Part shown: in pieces, positions 1 through 8,792 of the stretch
How the letters are laid out: each line of letters begins with the position of its first letter
Position numbering within the stretch: position 1 is the stretch's first letter
Source: Saprospirales bacterium
GTDB lineage: Bacteria; Bacteroidota; Bacteroidia; Chitinophagales; JADIYW01
Direction of reading: 5' to 3'
Length of the DNA stretch: 64,000 nucleotides
Assembly (NCBI GenBank): GCA_016711605.1
Contig: JADJSS010000044.1
Span: 124,001 to 188,000 of the forward strand
Notes under the pieces: generated by a model
The model's database searches: none
The model's input: the letters and a program-made list of their open reading frames with translations, nothing else
Told to the model about the DNA's origin: nothing
Program-made: the position numbers and the translations under genes

Positions 1-16
1 CATAAAAACCCTACGA

Positions 17-24
17 CAAATATA
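17..24 (-). promoter_or_regulatory. Possible -7 promoter box of a gene starting at the left edge
   Basis: On the minus strand the sequence reads TATATTTG, matching the Bacteroidota -7 consensus TAnnTTTG. An ATG on the same strand lies at 3..1, so a leftward gene may start just at the window edge with a very short leader. No convincing -33 TTTG is seen. The gene itself is outside the window. Confidence 0.3.
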
Positions 25-152
25 CAACTTGTTTTGGTTTCACAAAATAAAATTCGTTTATAAACGAAAACTTAACATTAGATAATTGTGGATAAATAGA
101 TGTTTATACAAGTGTTTTTTATTAATACTAAATACTTTGAATACTTATATAA

Positions 153-1076
153 TTACCTAAAAGCAAACTGACTCATCATATGAAATAAGTCGTCTTTAAA
201 TACAGAAGTTTCGCGTGGCAAATATTTGTAAATTTTGCAATCTTCATCTACAGCTATGTTTCTTAATTGTAAATGTTGATTTATAAATTGCATTTCTAGC
301 TCAGGAATTAAATCCTTAAATTCTAAAGCAATATCCATTATTGATTTATTAAAATCTACTAAATTATAGATTCCTGCGTCAACATTTAAGAATGGTAATT
401 GCGTAATATATTTTGCTGCTTTATCAACGTGAATAAACGAACGAATTTGTTGTCCATCACCATGTATTGAAATCTTTTTCAAGAAATTAGCTTCAAAACC
501 AAAATGATTGATTACTGCATCAAAGCGCATGGTTTGATTAAAACCATAAACATTTCCTAAGCGTATAATATGCGTGTGTTTTTTCTTCATCAGCGCTTCC
601 ACAAAGCCTTCACCTCGCATTTTAGAAATTCCATAATTCGTTCTCGGATTTAGTTTTGTCGTTTCTGTAATTAATTTTCCTTTTGAAGATGCACCATACA
701 CAGACAAACTACTGACATGTATGAAATGTTTCACATCGCTTTCTTCTACAGCATACGTAAGTTCAGCCGTGCCCCAATGATTGATCTGTTCGTATAAATG
801 CGGATCTGCATCAGCATATGGTGATGCAATTTTAGCAGCCAAATTAAATACTACATCAACACCTTGTAACTCTTTTTTTAATTTACGTGTGTCTAAAATA
901 TCACCTTGAACAAACCGAATATTATCGCCACCTATGCAAGTACACAGAAAAAAATTGTAACGTCCTTTATCCAAATTATCATAAACCACTATCTCCTTTA
1001 CTTTCGGAATCTGAACTAGCTTTTTCACGAGTTCTGTTCCTAAATATCCTGCACCACCTGTTATTAATACTTTCAT
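153..1076 (-). CDS. NAD-dependent epimerase/dehydratase (extended SDR)
   Basis: Extended short-chain dehydrogenase/reductase acting on a nucleotide sugar or similar substrate. The Rossmann glycine motif TGGAGYLG is at residues 6-13, the catalytic Ser around 122-123 (VSS), and the YxxxK pair at Y148/K152 (YGISK). The 307-residue length is normal for the family. It is the second gene of a minus-strand pair with cysH upstream, separated by about 106 bp. The substrate cannot be read from sequence; UDP-glucose 4-epimerase or dTDP-sugar reductase families are relatives. The ATG start places the Rossmann strand at the very N-terminus, as expected for a cytoplasmic enzyme. Confidence 0.85.
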   Translation of the reverse strand: MKVLITGGAGYLGTELVKKLVQIPKVKEIVVYDNLDKGRYNFFLCTCIGGDNIRFVQGDILDTRKLKKELQGVDVVFNLAAKIASPYADADPHLYEQINHWGTAELTYAVEESDVKHFIHVSSLSVYGASSKGKLITETTKLNPRTNYGISKMRGEGFVEALMKKKHTHIIRLGNVYGFNQTMRFDAVINHFGFEANFLKKISIHGDGQQIRSFIHVDKAAKYITQLPFLNVDAGIYNLVDFNKSIMDIALEFKDLIPELEMQFINQHLQLRNIAVDEDCKIYKYLPRETSVFKDDLFHMMSQFAFR

Positions 1077-1100
1077 TTGCTTTTAAGTTATTCGTTAATG

Positions 1101-1173
1101 GTTATAAGTTATAAGTCGTTTTGATGAATTTAGTTTTAAGATTTCACAATCGTTTAATCTATAACTTTATAAC
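1101..1173. repeat. Imperfect inverted repeat between cysH and the epimerase gene
   Basis: GTTATAAGTTATAAG at 1101-1115 faces CTATAACTTTATAAC at 1159-1173, an imperfect inverted pair filling most of the intergenic gap. It could fold in RNA or be a decayed dispersed repeat. No U-tract follows, so it is not an obvious terminator. Confidence 0.3.
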
Positions 1174-1182
1174 TTTTAACTT

Positions 1183-1854
1183 CTATTTAATTAGTTCCGT
1201 ATGCAAACCACATTCTGTTTTATTTAATCCAAACCAACGAGCCATGCGCTCATCACCCATTTGCGAAACATCTATTTTTCGTGTACATGGTTCGCAGCCA
1301 ATACTGGTGTAACCAGCAGCATCTAAAGGATGTACTGGAATTTTATACTCTTTAATATATTGCCAAATCATTTGTTTTGTCCAAGTCAACATTGGATGAT
1401 AACGCATGGCACCTTGTGGTGTTGCTTGCTCTTCTTTCATTTTTGCACGGTTGGCATTTTGATCAGCACGTACACCATTTATCCAAACATCAAACGTATG
1501 TAAAATTGGCTCCAAAGGAGAAATTTTATTTAAATGACAACAAAAATCCGGATCTGATGTAAACAACAATCTGCCATTGGCATCTTTTTGCATATTTCTT
1601 GGTGTAGATGATTTCAAATCAACTACTTTTAAGCCATACAAATTCGCAATTTCATCCTTATATTCAATTGTTTCTGGAAACAAATAACCAGTATTCAAAA
1701 AATAAATTGGAATCGATTTATCTATTAACGATAGAATATGCAACATAGGAATTGAATGCGTTTGAAAAGAAGAACCAGCAAATAAAATTTTGCCTTCATT
1801 TTTGTAATCGTCAATTTTTTTACGAATGTTATTTATTTCCACATCAAAACTCAT
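1183..1854 (-). CDS. cysH: Assimilatory phosphoadenylyl/adenylyl-sulfate reductase
   Basis: Reduces activated sulfate (APS or PAPS) to sulfite in sulfate assimilation, in the cytoplasm. The PP-loop region is near residues 24-34 (FAGSSFQTHS). The catalytic C-terminal motif ECGLH is at C215. The two cysteine pairs CC at 105-106 and CxxC at 187-190 are the CC...CxxC set that binds a 4Fe-4S cluster in APS-type reductases, which favours APS over PAPS as substrate. At 223 residues it has the bacterial length without a fused thioredoxin-like domain. No cysND or cysI genes lie next to it, and the following epimerase is probably unrelated in function. Confidence 0.88.
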   Translation of the reverse strand: MSFDVEINNIRKKIDDYKNEGKILFAGSSFQTHSIPMLHILSLIDKSIPIYFLNTGYLFPETIEYKDEIANLYGLKVVDLKSSTPRNMQKDANGRLLFTSDPDFCCHLNKISPLEPILHTFDVWINGVRADQNANRAKMKEEQATPQGAMRYHPMLTWTKQMIWQYIKEYKIPVHPLDAAGYTSIGCEPCTRKIDVSQMGDERMARWFGLNKTECGLHTELIK

Positions 1855-1963
1855 TCAATAAAAATAGTGTAATGGAACTTTTCTGTTTGTTTTGATGTAT
1901 TATTAAATCATTAGAAAAAATTAGTACCTTTAATCTACGTTTAAAAAATTAAAATTTAGTCAA

Positions 1964-2548
1964 ATGAAAAGAAGAATAATCAACTTATTTGTAATTACAA
2001 TTGGAACCTTAATGCTCAGCAGTTGCTCATACAACAGCATTATTTCATTAGATGAAGGTGTAAAAAAAGCTTGGGCCGATGTAGAAGCACAATACCAACG
2101 TCGCTCAGATTTAATTGGCAATTTGGTGGAAACCGTAAAAGGCGAAGCAAAATTTGAAAGAGAAACACTTCAAGCTGTTGTTGACGCGCGTTCAAAAGCA
2201 ACATCTATTCAAATAAATGCAGATGATATTACACCAGAAAACATGGCAAAATTTCAGCAGGCACAAGCACAATTAAACGGAGCATTGTCGCGTTTATTAG
2301 CAGTTTCTGAAAATTATCCGCAATTAAAAGCAACACAAGCTTTCCAGGATTTAATGAATCAATTAGAAGGAACAGAAAACAGAGTTACGATTGCTCGTCA
2401 AAAGTATAATGATGCTGTTCAATCTTATAATATTAAAATTCGATCTTTTCCATCAAATGTAACGGCTGGTATTTTCAGTTTTAAGCAAAAGGAAATGTTT
2501 AAAGCAGATACTGGCACCGAAAAAGCACCAAAATTTAAGTTTGATTAG
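1964..2548 (+). CDS. lemA: LemA family lipoprotein
   Basis: LemA family protein, 194 residues, probably anchored in the envelope. The N-terminus has a short basic stretch, a hydrophobic segment and the lipobox LSSC with C21 as lipidation site. The typical LemA core follows, including a DEGVKKAWADVEAQYQRR-type helix near residues 30-47 and several long helices. The molecular role of LemA is not settled. It is followed by two TPM-domain genes in the same direction, a recurrent bacterial arrangement that suggests a common envelope function. Confidence 0.9.
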   Translation: MKRRIINLFVITIGTLMLSSCSYNSIISLDEGVKKAWADVEAQYQRRSDLIGNLVETVKGEAKFERETLQAVVDARSKATSIQINADDITPENMAKFQQAQAQLNGALSRLLAVSENYPQLKATQAFQDLMNQLEGTENRVTIARQKYNDAVQSYNIKIRSFPSNVTAGIFSFKQKEMFKADTGTEKAPKFKFD

Positions 2549-2613
2549 TCATTAGAAATTTGTCTTTAGATACAGGTTATAAAGTAATCGTTAATAGTCT
2601 ATCATAAATCATC

Positions 2614-3054
2614 ATGGCATCTGCTAAAAACTTTTTAAAAGAATACGAAAAAGATTTAATAGTAGCAACTATTCGTAAAGCCGAGTTAGAAACTACTGGT
2701 GAAATTCGTGTGCATATTGATGACAGATGTGATGAAAAAGCATTTGACAGAGCAGTTAAGCTTTTTTATCATTTAAATATTGATAAAACTCTTTTTAAAA
2801 ACGGTGTTCTAATATATATTGCTGCAGAAGACAGAAAGTTTGCAGTAATCGGTGATGAAGCTATACATCAGAAAGTTGACAATGACTTTTGGAATTCTAT
2901 TACTCAAAAATTACACAACGACTTTTTGGAATCCAACTATTGCAAAGGTATTGTTGAAAGTATTGAACGTATCAGTGAAATTTTAATAAACTATTTTCCA
3001 CAAACTGATAACTGGAAACACAATGAACTAGACGATGAAATCTCTTTTGAATAA
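2614..3054 (+). CDS. TPM domain protein, soluble
   Basis: 146-residue protein matching the TPM domain (YgcG/TLP18.3/Psb32 fold). It has the typical TTGEIRVHIDD strand near residues 28-38, FKNGVLIYIA near 61-71, and FAVIGDEAIHQKV near 76-88. There is no signal peptide or membrane segment. Its stop codon region overlaps the start of the next TPM gene by 20 bp, so the two are very likely translationally coupled. With lemA upstream this forms a LemA-TPM-TPM cassette. Some TPM proteins have acid phosphatase activity, but that cannot be assigned here. Confidence 0.82.
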   Translation: MASAKNFLKEYEKDLIVATIRKAELETTGEIRVHIDDRCDEKAFDRAVKLFYHLNIDKTLFKNGVLIYIAAEDRKFAVIGDEAIHQKVDNDFWNSITQKLHNDFLESNYCKGIVESIERISEILINYFPQTDNWKHNELDDEISFE

Positions 3055-3802
3055 AAAAATAAATACTCTTTTTTTACTTGCAATTCTATTTTTTGCAAAC
3101 AGTATTGCTTATTCAAAAGATGAAGATATTCCAGCAATACCCAATCCACCGCGTTTAGTAAATGATTTTGCCAATATTATTAGCAGTGAAAATGAAGAAC
3201 GTTTAGAGGAAAAACTGGTGGCTTATAACGATTCTACATCATCGCAAATTACAATTGTAACCATTAATTCTTTAGAAGGTAATGAAATTAGAGATTTTGG
3301 TTATCGCTTGGCTACAAAATGGGCAATTGGACAAAAAGGAAAAGACAATGGTATTTTAATTTTAGTTGCTAAAGATGACAGACAAATCAGTATTGAAGTT
3401 GGAACTGGTTTAGAAGGAAATGTAACAGATTACAGTTGCAAACATATTCGTGATGAATTAATGGTTCCAGCTTTTAAACAAAGTAATTATTATAAAGGAT
3501 TAGATGATGCAGTTGATAGGTTATTTGCTTTAATGACTGGAAGTTTTCAACCAAGTGAAAGCGATTATGCAGCCAATAATGATGAACTGCCAACTTGGGC
3601 ATTTGCATTAATTTTATTGATAGTTATTATATTTATACTTTACGCATCAAAACACAATAATAATGGTGGATACACTGGTGGAAGTGGTGGCTGGATTTCA
3701 ACTGGTGGAAGTTCCTGGTCAGGTGGTGGAAGCAGCAGCGGTGGTTTTGGCGGCTTTGGTGGTGGTGGTTTCAGTGGTGGTGGAAGTTCAGGTAGTTGGT
3801 AA
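3035..3802 (+). CDS. TPM domain membrane protein with Gly/Ser-rich tail (YgcG-like)
   Basis: 255 residues. There is an N-terminal signal sequence (about 1-26), a TPM domain (about 35-160, with RLVNDFANIIS and KDNGILILVAKDDRQISIEVG), one membrane helix near 186-203 (WAFALILLIVIIFILY), and a C-terminal Gly/Ser-rich tail ending GGGSSGSW. This layout is standard for YgcG-type proteins. It is coupled to the preceding TPM gene by a 20-bp overlap. The TPM domain should face the periplasm. Function unknown beyond family membership. Confidence 0.87.
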   Translation: MKSLLNKKINTLFLLAILFFANSIAYSKDEDIPAIPNPPRLVNDFANIISSENEERLEEKLVAYNDSTSSQITIVTINSLEGNEIRDFGYRLATKWAIGQKGKDNGILILVAKDDRQISIEVGTGLEGNVTDYSCKHIRDELMVPAFKQSNYYKGLDDAVDRLFALMTGSFQPSESDYAANNDELPTWAFALILLIVIIFILYASKHNNNGGYTGGSGGWISTGGSSWSGGGSSSGGFGGFGGGGFSGGGSSGSW

Positions 3803-3876
3803 ATTTTTATGCAATTTCATTAACAAATATTTACATCAATAAAAAAACATTTTTTTTAACTTCGTAAAAAGATTTT

Positions 3877-4113
3877 ATGGCAGCAATTTCAGGCATACAA
3901 TTTGAAAAAAATGCAAAAGGAGAAAATACATACGTTCGTATTAATTTAAAAAAATATGGTGAAAAATTAGAACCATTTCTACATAAAATTGGAATTTCAA
4001 CAATTTCTAAAACCGAAGATGATTTTGAAAAAGAGTGGAAAAATGGACTTACTGGAAAAGAGTTGTTGAATAAAGTTAAAAACCACATTGAAAAATTACC
4101 TTGGAAAAAATAA
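3877..4113 (+). CDS. Small hypothetical protein, possible antitoxin partner
   Basis: 78-residue, Lys-rich, soluble protein without recognisable motif. It begins MAAISGIQFEKNAKGE and contains YVRINLKKYGEKLEPFL. A near-consensus -7 box, TAACTTCG at 3856-3863, lies just upstream. Its last 13 bases overlap the next gene, which is typical of antitoxin-toxin operons. The antitoxin idea rests on size, order and overlap together with the RelE/ParE-like feel of the partner. It is not proven. Confidence 0.55.
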   Translation: MAAISGIQFEKNAKGENTYVRINLKKYGEKLEPFLHKIGISTISKTEDDFEKEWKNGLTGKELLNKVKNHIEKLPWKK

Positions 4114-4433
4114 TAATCATTTACAATCCAATTGTTGAGATCTATTTAAATGAATTAATTGATATTTTATTTCTGAAAAATTATTTCATTTTAAAAGAAA
4201 ATGCCACAAGTTATGTAGAAGATTTAATCGCCTTTGTAGAAAACAACATTCATTCAATTCAACATAAAAATACACCACAAAAAATAACTCATTTCGGAAA
4301 TTTTTATATCACTTATAAAAGAACAAAAAGAACAATGTGGTATATCTTTTTTGATAAAAAAGACAATAGATATCTGATAAAGCACATTACCAATAATCAT
4401 GTAGAAAATGCAACATTTCTACATTCACTTTAA
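4101..4433 (+). CDS. Small hypothetical protein, possible RelE/ParE-like toxin partner
   Basis: 110 residues, starting at a TTG codon that overlaps the preceding gene by 13 bp. The first half is predicted helical (VEIYLNELIDILFLKNYF, then YVEDLIAFVENNI). The second half reads like short beta strands (HFGNFYITYKRTKRTMWYIFF, then NRYLIKHITNN). This helix-then-sheet order resembles RelE/ParE folds, but I see no diagnostic motif. An uncharacterised toxin-antitoxin-like pair is the best guess. A structure prediction would decide. Confidence 0.5.
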   Translation: MEKIIIIYNPIVEIYLNELIDILFLKNYFILKENATSYVEDLIAFVENNIHSIQHKNTPQKITHFGNFYITYKRTKRTMWYIFFDKKDNRYLIKHITNNHVENATFLHSL

Positions 4434-4444
4434 TAACATAAACA

Positions 4445-4978
4445 ATGCAAAAAACAATTTTAATTCTACTTTCTATTCTACTTTTTTCTAGTTGCAAACA
4501 CGATGAAAATAGTATTGAATTTACCAAGTTTGCCAACTTAGATTTAGGCAATCTCTCAAAAGAAAGTGCAACACTCAGAGCCGACGCTATTTTTATGAAT
4601 CATAGTCAAAATGCATTCAACCTTAAAGATATTACAATTGATTTTTCTATTGATGGAAAAGATGTTGGTACGATTGTTGTAAAAAAAGATAAAGTAATTC
4701 AACCAAATTCAGAATTTACTATACCAATAAAACACGAATATGCAACCAACTCATTTTTAGAACCAAATCATGAACCATCTGGAACCTATGCTGTACAATT
4801 ATTAGGCGATATTAATTTCACCAATGAAAATAAAGAAGAACAAGCAGCAAAAATAAAATATGCAATGACTTATGAATATCTTACTAAAAAAGAAATTCGC
4901 ATAGAAAAAAGAGAAACTAAAAAAGAAGAGCGACAAAAAAGGCGCGAAGAACGAAAAGCTAAAAGACAAAACAACTAA
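4445..4978 (+). CDS. LEA type 2 family lipoprotein with charged tail
   Basis: 177 residues. A signal with lipobox FSSC (C17) is followed by a beta-rich domain (about 25-140) of the LEA-2/WHy type: LDLGNLSKESATLRADAIF then FNLKDITIDFSIDGKDVGTI. The final 30 residues are almost wholly Lys/Arg/Glu (KKEERQKRREERKAKRQ). Such domains are linked to desiccation or stress in plants; the bacterial role is unknown. The stop codon overlaps the next start by one base (TAATG), so it is coupled to a second LEA-2-like gene. Confidence 0.65.
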   Translation: MQKTILILLSILLFSSCKHDENSIEFTKFANLDLGNLSKESATLRADAIFMNHSQNAFNLKDITIDFSIDGKDVGTIVVKKDKVIQPNSEFTIPIKHEYATNSFLEPNHEPSGTYAVQLLGDINFTNENKEEQAAKIKYAMTYEYLTKKEIRIEKRETKKEERQKRREERKAKRQNN

Positions 4979-5508
4979 TGCAAAAAGCAATAACCATACT
5001 TATTTTATTATTTTCTGTAATAGCTGCAAAAGCTCAAGAGGAAGAACCCTATTTAGTAAAAACAAAAGATTTTACTGTAAATAATTTTTCTTTATCTCAA
5101 ATTGATTTAGGAATAACAGCTGTTATCTACAATCCGTATAAAGCAAAAATTAAAATTGATGAAATTTTAATTGATGTGTTTATCGAAAACAAAAAACTAG
5201 GCACTATCACCGAAGCTGCAGACATTGTAAAAATAAACAAGCAATCTGCATTTGATTTGCCTTTGAAAATTGCAGTAAAAACGGGTCCAACATTAAGCAA
5301 ATTTGCTACAGAAGGTGCGAAATTACTAATTGGTTACAAGGTACGTGTTGATTACAAAGGTTATGTTAAAGTAAAAGCATTAGGTTTTATTCCGATAAAA
5401 GTAAAAATTGACCAATTCGCTTACTTTACCATGAAAGATATCATCGGAACTTCAGAACCAACACCTAAAAAAATTGAGCCAAAAGATCCTACAATCACGA
5501 AGCCATAA
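4978..5508 (+). CDS. LEA type 2 family exported protein
   Basis: 176 residues. An N-terminal signal peptide ends near AKAQ (about residue 20), and the mature protein begins QEEEPYLVKTKDF. The LEA-2 domain is clear: SLSQIDLGITAVIYNPYKAKIKIDEI near 40-65, then IENKKLGTI and a C-terminal strand series to about 160. It has a Lys/Pro-rich tail. Expressed from the same transcript as the preceding LEA-2-like lipoprotein through a TAATG overlap. A role in envelope stress is inferred only from the fold family. Confidence 0.68.
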   Translation: MQKAITILILLFSVIAAKAQEEEPYLVKTKDFTVNNFSLSQIDLGITAVIYNPYKAKIKIDEILIDVFIENKKLGTITEAADIVKINKQSAFDLPLKIAVKTGPTLSKFATEGAKLLIGYKVRVDYKGYVKVKALGFIPIKVKIDQFAYFTMKDIIGTSEPTPKKIEPKDPTITKP

Positions 5509-5639
5509 ACTTTACGATTAACAATGTACAATTAACAATTAGTCCTTATACTTTTAACTTGTAAGAGTTAAAAATAATGTAATTTTACATGTCGATTTTA
5601 ATCTTCAATTGTTCATCGAATTATTGTAAATTAACTGTT

Positions 5640-6002
5640 ATGTCTGCTCTCAAAACTATTCTATTTTGTCAATGTCCAAATTGCGAAAAAGCCAATGTTT
5701 TCGTTGATCCAAATCCATATCATTTATCTAAAATGACCAAAATGCAAAGTCGATGTCCAAACTGCGACTTTAACTACGAAAATGAAGTTGGATTTCATTA
5801 TTTATCGATGTACATGAGTTATGCAATTAGTGTAGCTATTTCATTGTTAATTATTGTTGGTGCATCACTCATTTTCGGGCTAGATTATTTTTTATACTAT
5901 ATAACCATCAATGCAATTTTGTTAGTTTTGATGTTGCCACTTATATTTCGCTGGGCTCGAATGATGAGTATTTGGCTAACTGTAAAATATGCGATGGACT
6001 AG
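5640..6002 (+). CDS. DUF983 family membrane protein
   Basis: About 120 residues. Two CxxC pairs (CPNC near residues 12-15 and again near 37-40) form a probable zinc ribbon. Two membrane helices follow (about 60-80 and 85-105). The order CxxC...CxxC...FHYLSMYMSYAI...TM...TM is that of DUF983. I chose the ATG at 5640 because the family starts just before the first CxxC; an ATG at 5589 would add 17 poorly conserved residues. Function unknown. Stands alone between the LEA-2 pair and the flippase gene. Confidence 0.75.
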   Translation: MSALKTILFCQCPNCEKANVFVDPNPYHLSKMTKMQSRCPNCDFNYENEVGFHYLSMYMSYAISVAISLLIIVGASLIFGLDYFLYYITINAILLVLMLPLIFRWARMMSIWLTVKYAMD

Positions 6003-6096
6003 AAATGTCAAATTATACATTCAAGTAATTATTTTATCAAGTTACAAAAGCTACATTTAAAATCAACCTAGAAAATAAAGTTGTAACTTAGCATGG

Positions 6097-7296
6097 ATGA
6101 ATACAACATCTGGAAAATTATTTAAAAACTTTACTACTTTATTTGTCGGCTTGTTGCTGGTTCAAATTATTAATTTTCTATTTTCTTTAGTATTACCAAA
6201 ATATTTTTCACCAATACAATTTGCACAATTTGGTATTTTTACTTCTATTGTTTTTATTTTAATTGAATTAATAAACGCTAAATTAGAAGTAGCAGTAATG
6301 CTTGGAAAAAACAGCGAAGAAGCCAAACAGATAGTAATTGCTGCTATTACAGCTGCCATTATATTAAGCATATTGACTACTTTGATTTCAATTCCAATTA
6401 TTATTTTTTATGGAAAGGTTTATATTTTATTGCCTTTGATTGTTTTATTGTATGGTTTGCATCAGCCAATTCTAGTGTATTTAAACAAAGTAGAAAATTA
6501 CAAAGCCATTAATATTTTTAGAATAATTCAAGTACTTGTTACTTGTGTTGCAACGTTGCTATTCGTATTTTTAAAGATAAAAACGGCGTTAATAATCGGT
6601 TTTTTTATTGGATTATTTATGGCTACCATTTATAGTTTACAATTTGTTTCTATAAAATTTGATATTGAAATTTTTAAACAAAAAATAAAACAATATGATC
6701 AATTTCCAAAATTCGGAACATGGTCGTCGGTATTAAATAATTTTTCTCGTAATAGTATTCCGCTGTTATTAACACAATTCTTTTCTCAGCAACTAGTTGG
6801 TTTTTATGCTTATTCAACACGCTTACTAAATGCACCAACAGGCATGTATACTACAGCAATTAGCCAAATTTATTATAAAATGGCAAGCGAAACAGAACAT
6901 CAACACTTAAAAAAAGAAACACATAAAATTATTTTATTTTCATTTTTTATAGGAATTATTCCAACACTAATCATTTTATTTTTTGGAAAAGATATTTTTT
7001 ATTTGATGTTTAGTGGTGAATGGTTAGCTTCTGGAAAAATTGCGCAATACCTTATTTTATGGTACTTTTCAGGCATTATCACTGGACCAATTTCTTTTTT
7101 ATTAGATGTTAAGAACAAACTCAAATTTGAATTTGGTTTTAATATTGCATTTTTTTTATTGCGCATCACAGCCATTTGTTTTGGTGCTTTTTATCATGAT
7201 TTTTATTTATCAATTTTATTATTTTGTGCCGTTGGTGTATTCATGAATCTATATTTGTTGTGGTATATAAATTTCAATTTGTTGAAAAATGATTGA
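6097..7296 (+). CDS. Polysaccharide flippase / lipopolysaccharide biosynthesis membrane protein
   Basis: 399 residues with about ten to twelve hydrophobic segments along its whole length, fitting the polysaccharide export (Wzx/MATE-like) superfamily. Family-like sequences include LVLPKYFSPIQFAQFGIFTSI near 30-50 and the central FPKFGTWSSVLNNFSRNSIPLLL near 205-227. It would move lipid-linked oligosaccharides across the inner membrane. Its 3' end overlaps the next gene (asparagine-synthase-like) by 8 bp, so the two belong to one transcript. This mini-locus lies away from the main glycan locus at 34-49 kb. Confidence 0.78.
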   Translation: MNTTSGKLFKNFTTLFVGLLLVQIINFLFSLVLPKYFSPIQFAQFGIFTSIVFILIELINAKLEVAVMLGKNSEEAKQIVIAAITAAIILSILTTLISIPIIIFYGKVYILLPLIVLLYGLHQPILVYLNKVENYKAINIFRIIQVLVTCVATLLFVFLKIKTALIIGFFIGLFMATIYSLQFVSIKFDIEIFKQKIKQYDQFPKFGTWSSVLNNFSRNSIPLLLTQFFSQQLVGFYAYSTRLLNAPTGMYTTAISQIYYKMASETEHQHLKKETHKIILFSFFIGIIPTLIILFFGKDIFYLMFSGEWLASGKIAQYLILWYFSGIITGPISFLLDVKNKLKFEFGFNIAFFLLRITAICFGAFYHDFYLSILLFCAVGVFMNLYLLWYINFNLLKND

Positions 7297-8779
7297 TGTA
7301 CAACTAACATACAATGCAGTTTATAAATGGAAAACTATTGAACCAATTTCTGTTATTGGTTATGCTTTCTTAGATGATATTTTATTAAAAGATGATGAAC
7401 TTATCACCTATTTCTTAGAAGTAAAAAACGAAGAAGAATATATTGAAAAATTAAAAAAATTAAGCGGTCATTTTGCAGTAATTATTCAAACAGAAAAAGA
7501 AACATTTGTAGCAGTTGATCATATTCGATCTTTTCCAATTTTGATACAAAAAAATGAAAATAAAATAACAATTACAGATAATCCAATCAATAATCATTCA
7601 TACAATAAAAATGCAATTGCTGATTTTGAAAAAATCTACTGCACACAAGAAAATGAAACATTATTAAACAATTGCCATCAGCTACAAGCTGGTGAATATG
7701 CGATCATCAACACTACTACTCAGCAATTTGAAATAAAAACACACTACAAACACAGTTCTAAAGCCAAACTATCAGCAAATATTGACACTTTAAAGCAAGT
7801 AGAAAATGAACTAATCCAAAAAATAAAAACAATTTCAGCAAATAAAACTATTTTAGTTCCACTTTCTGGTGGTTATGATTCGCGTTATTTAGTTTGTTTA
7901 TTAAAGCAAAATAATATTACTAATGTTGAATGTTTTACGTACGGAAAAAAAGAAAGCTATGAAGTATTAATTGCAAAAAATGTAGCAGAAAAATTAAATT
8001 ACGAATGGCATTTTATAGAATATACTGATGAACTACTAACAACTTTTTTTACAGAGAACTGGAATAATTATTCAAACTCAAATCATCATTATACTTCGTT
8101 GCCTCACGAACAAGATTTTTTTGCTTTATTATACATGAAACAAGAAAATTTATTACCTGAAAATGGTATAATATTGAATGGTTTTTGCCAAGACTTACAC
8201 GCAGGAAGTATTTTTGAACCGATAAAAAGAGTAGATATTAAGAATTATATTTTTGAAAAATACCAAATTCCATTAAGAAGCACTGCTTACGAAAATTCCT
8301 GGAATGGCTACCAAGAATGGTTTATAAAAAACAGAGTGTCAAAATTTATCATAAACTCAGTTCATGTATATTCTTATTTTGGATTGGAATATTATTTGCC
8401 TTTTTGGAATACGAACTGGATTGATTTTTGGTATAGTTTGGATATAAAAAATAGAATGCAACAAACTTTTTACAACAACTACTTATTTGATGGAATCTTC
8501 AAAACATATAATGTAATTTATAAAAAACCAAACCACGATGCTACTAATTATTTATATAGTGTGAAGAAATTTGCAAAAGCTATTTTACCAAAAAAAATTA
8601 CAGAAACCATTAAACACTTAAATGCTGAAAGTGAACAAAAAGATGCCAACAACACCTTGTTTTTGTATCATAAAATTTATGAACATCTAAAAATAAAACC
8701 AGCAAATAAAGATTTAAAGATAAATAACATTCACGCACTTTATTTCCTTGAAAATCTGAAAGAAAAACACCAACTTTGA
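7289..8779 (+). CDS. Asparagine synthase-like protein lacking the glutaminase cysteine
   Basis: 496 residues. The central PP-loop ATP pyrophosphatase motif LSGGYDS is at 192-198, followed by the AsnB-type Asn_synthase domain. The N-terminal ~110 residues resemble a degenerate class-II amidotransferase domain (SGHFAVII near 59-66, AVDHIRSFPI near 75-84). It starts MIDVQL, so the usual Cys-2 nucleophile is absent, and glutamine hydrolysis is unlikely. It may activate a carboxylate with ATP for transfer to another amine. Translationally coupled to the flippase gene and followed 13 bp later by a lipoprotein gene. Not a normal AsnB, so no symbol is given. Confidence 0.72.
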   Translation: MIDVQLTYNAVYKWKTIEPISVIGYAFLDDILLKDDELITYFLEVKNEEEYIEKLKKLSGHFAVIIQTEKETFVAVDHIRSFPILIQKNENKITITDNPINNHSYNKNAIADFEKIYCTQENETLLNNCHQLQAGEYAIINTTTQQFEIKTHYKHSSKAKLSANIDTLKQVENELIQKIKTISANKTILVPLSGGYDSRYLVCLLKQNNITNVECFTYGKKESYEVLIAKNVAEKLNYEWHFIEYTDELLTTFFTENWNNYSNSNHHYTSLPHEQDFFALLYMKQENLLPENGIILNGFCQDLHAGSIFEPIKRVDIKNYIFEKYQIPLRSTAYENSWNGYQEWFIKNRVSKFIINSVHVYSYFGLEYYLPFWNTNWIDFWYSLDIKNRMQQTFYNNYLFDGIFKTYNVIYKKPNHDATNYLYSVKKFAKAILPKKITETIKHLNAESEQKDANNTLFLYHKIYEHLKIKPANKDLKINNIHALYFLENLKEKHQL

Positions 8780-8792
8780 TAAAATTGAAATC

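Noticed and set aside
7289..8779. Ordinary asparagine synthetase AsnB
   Set aside because: The N-terminal Cys-2 is absent and the gene is coupled to a flippase.
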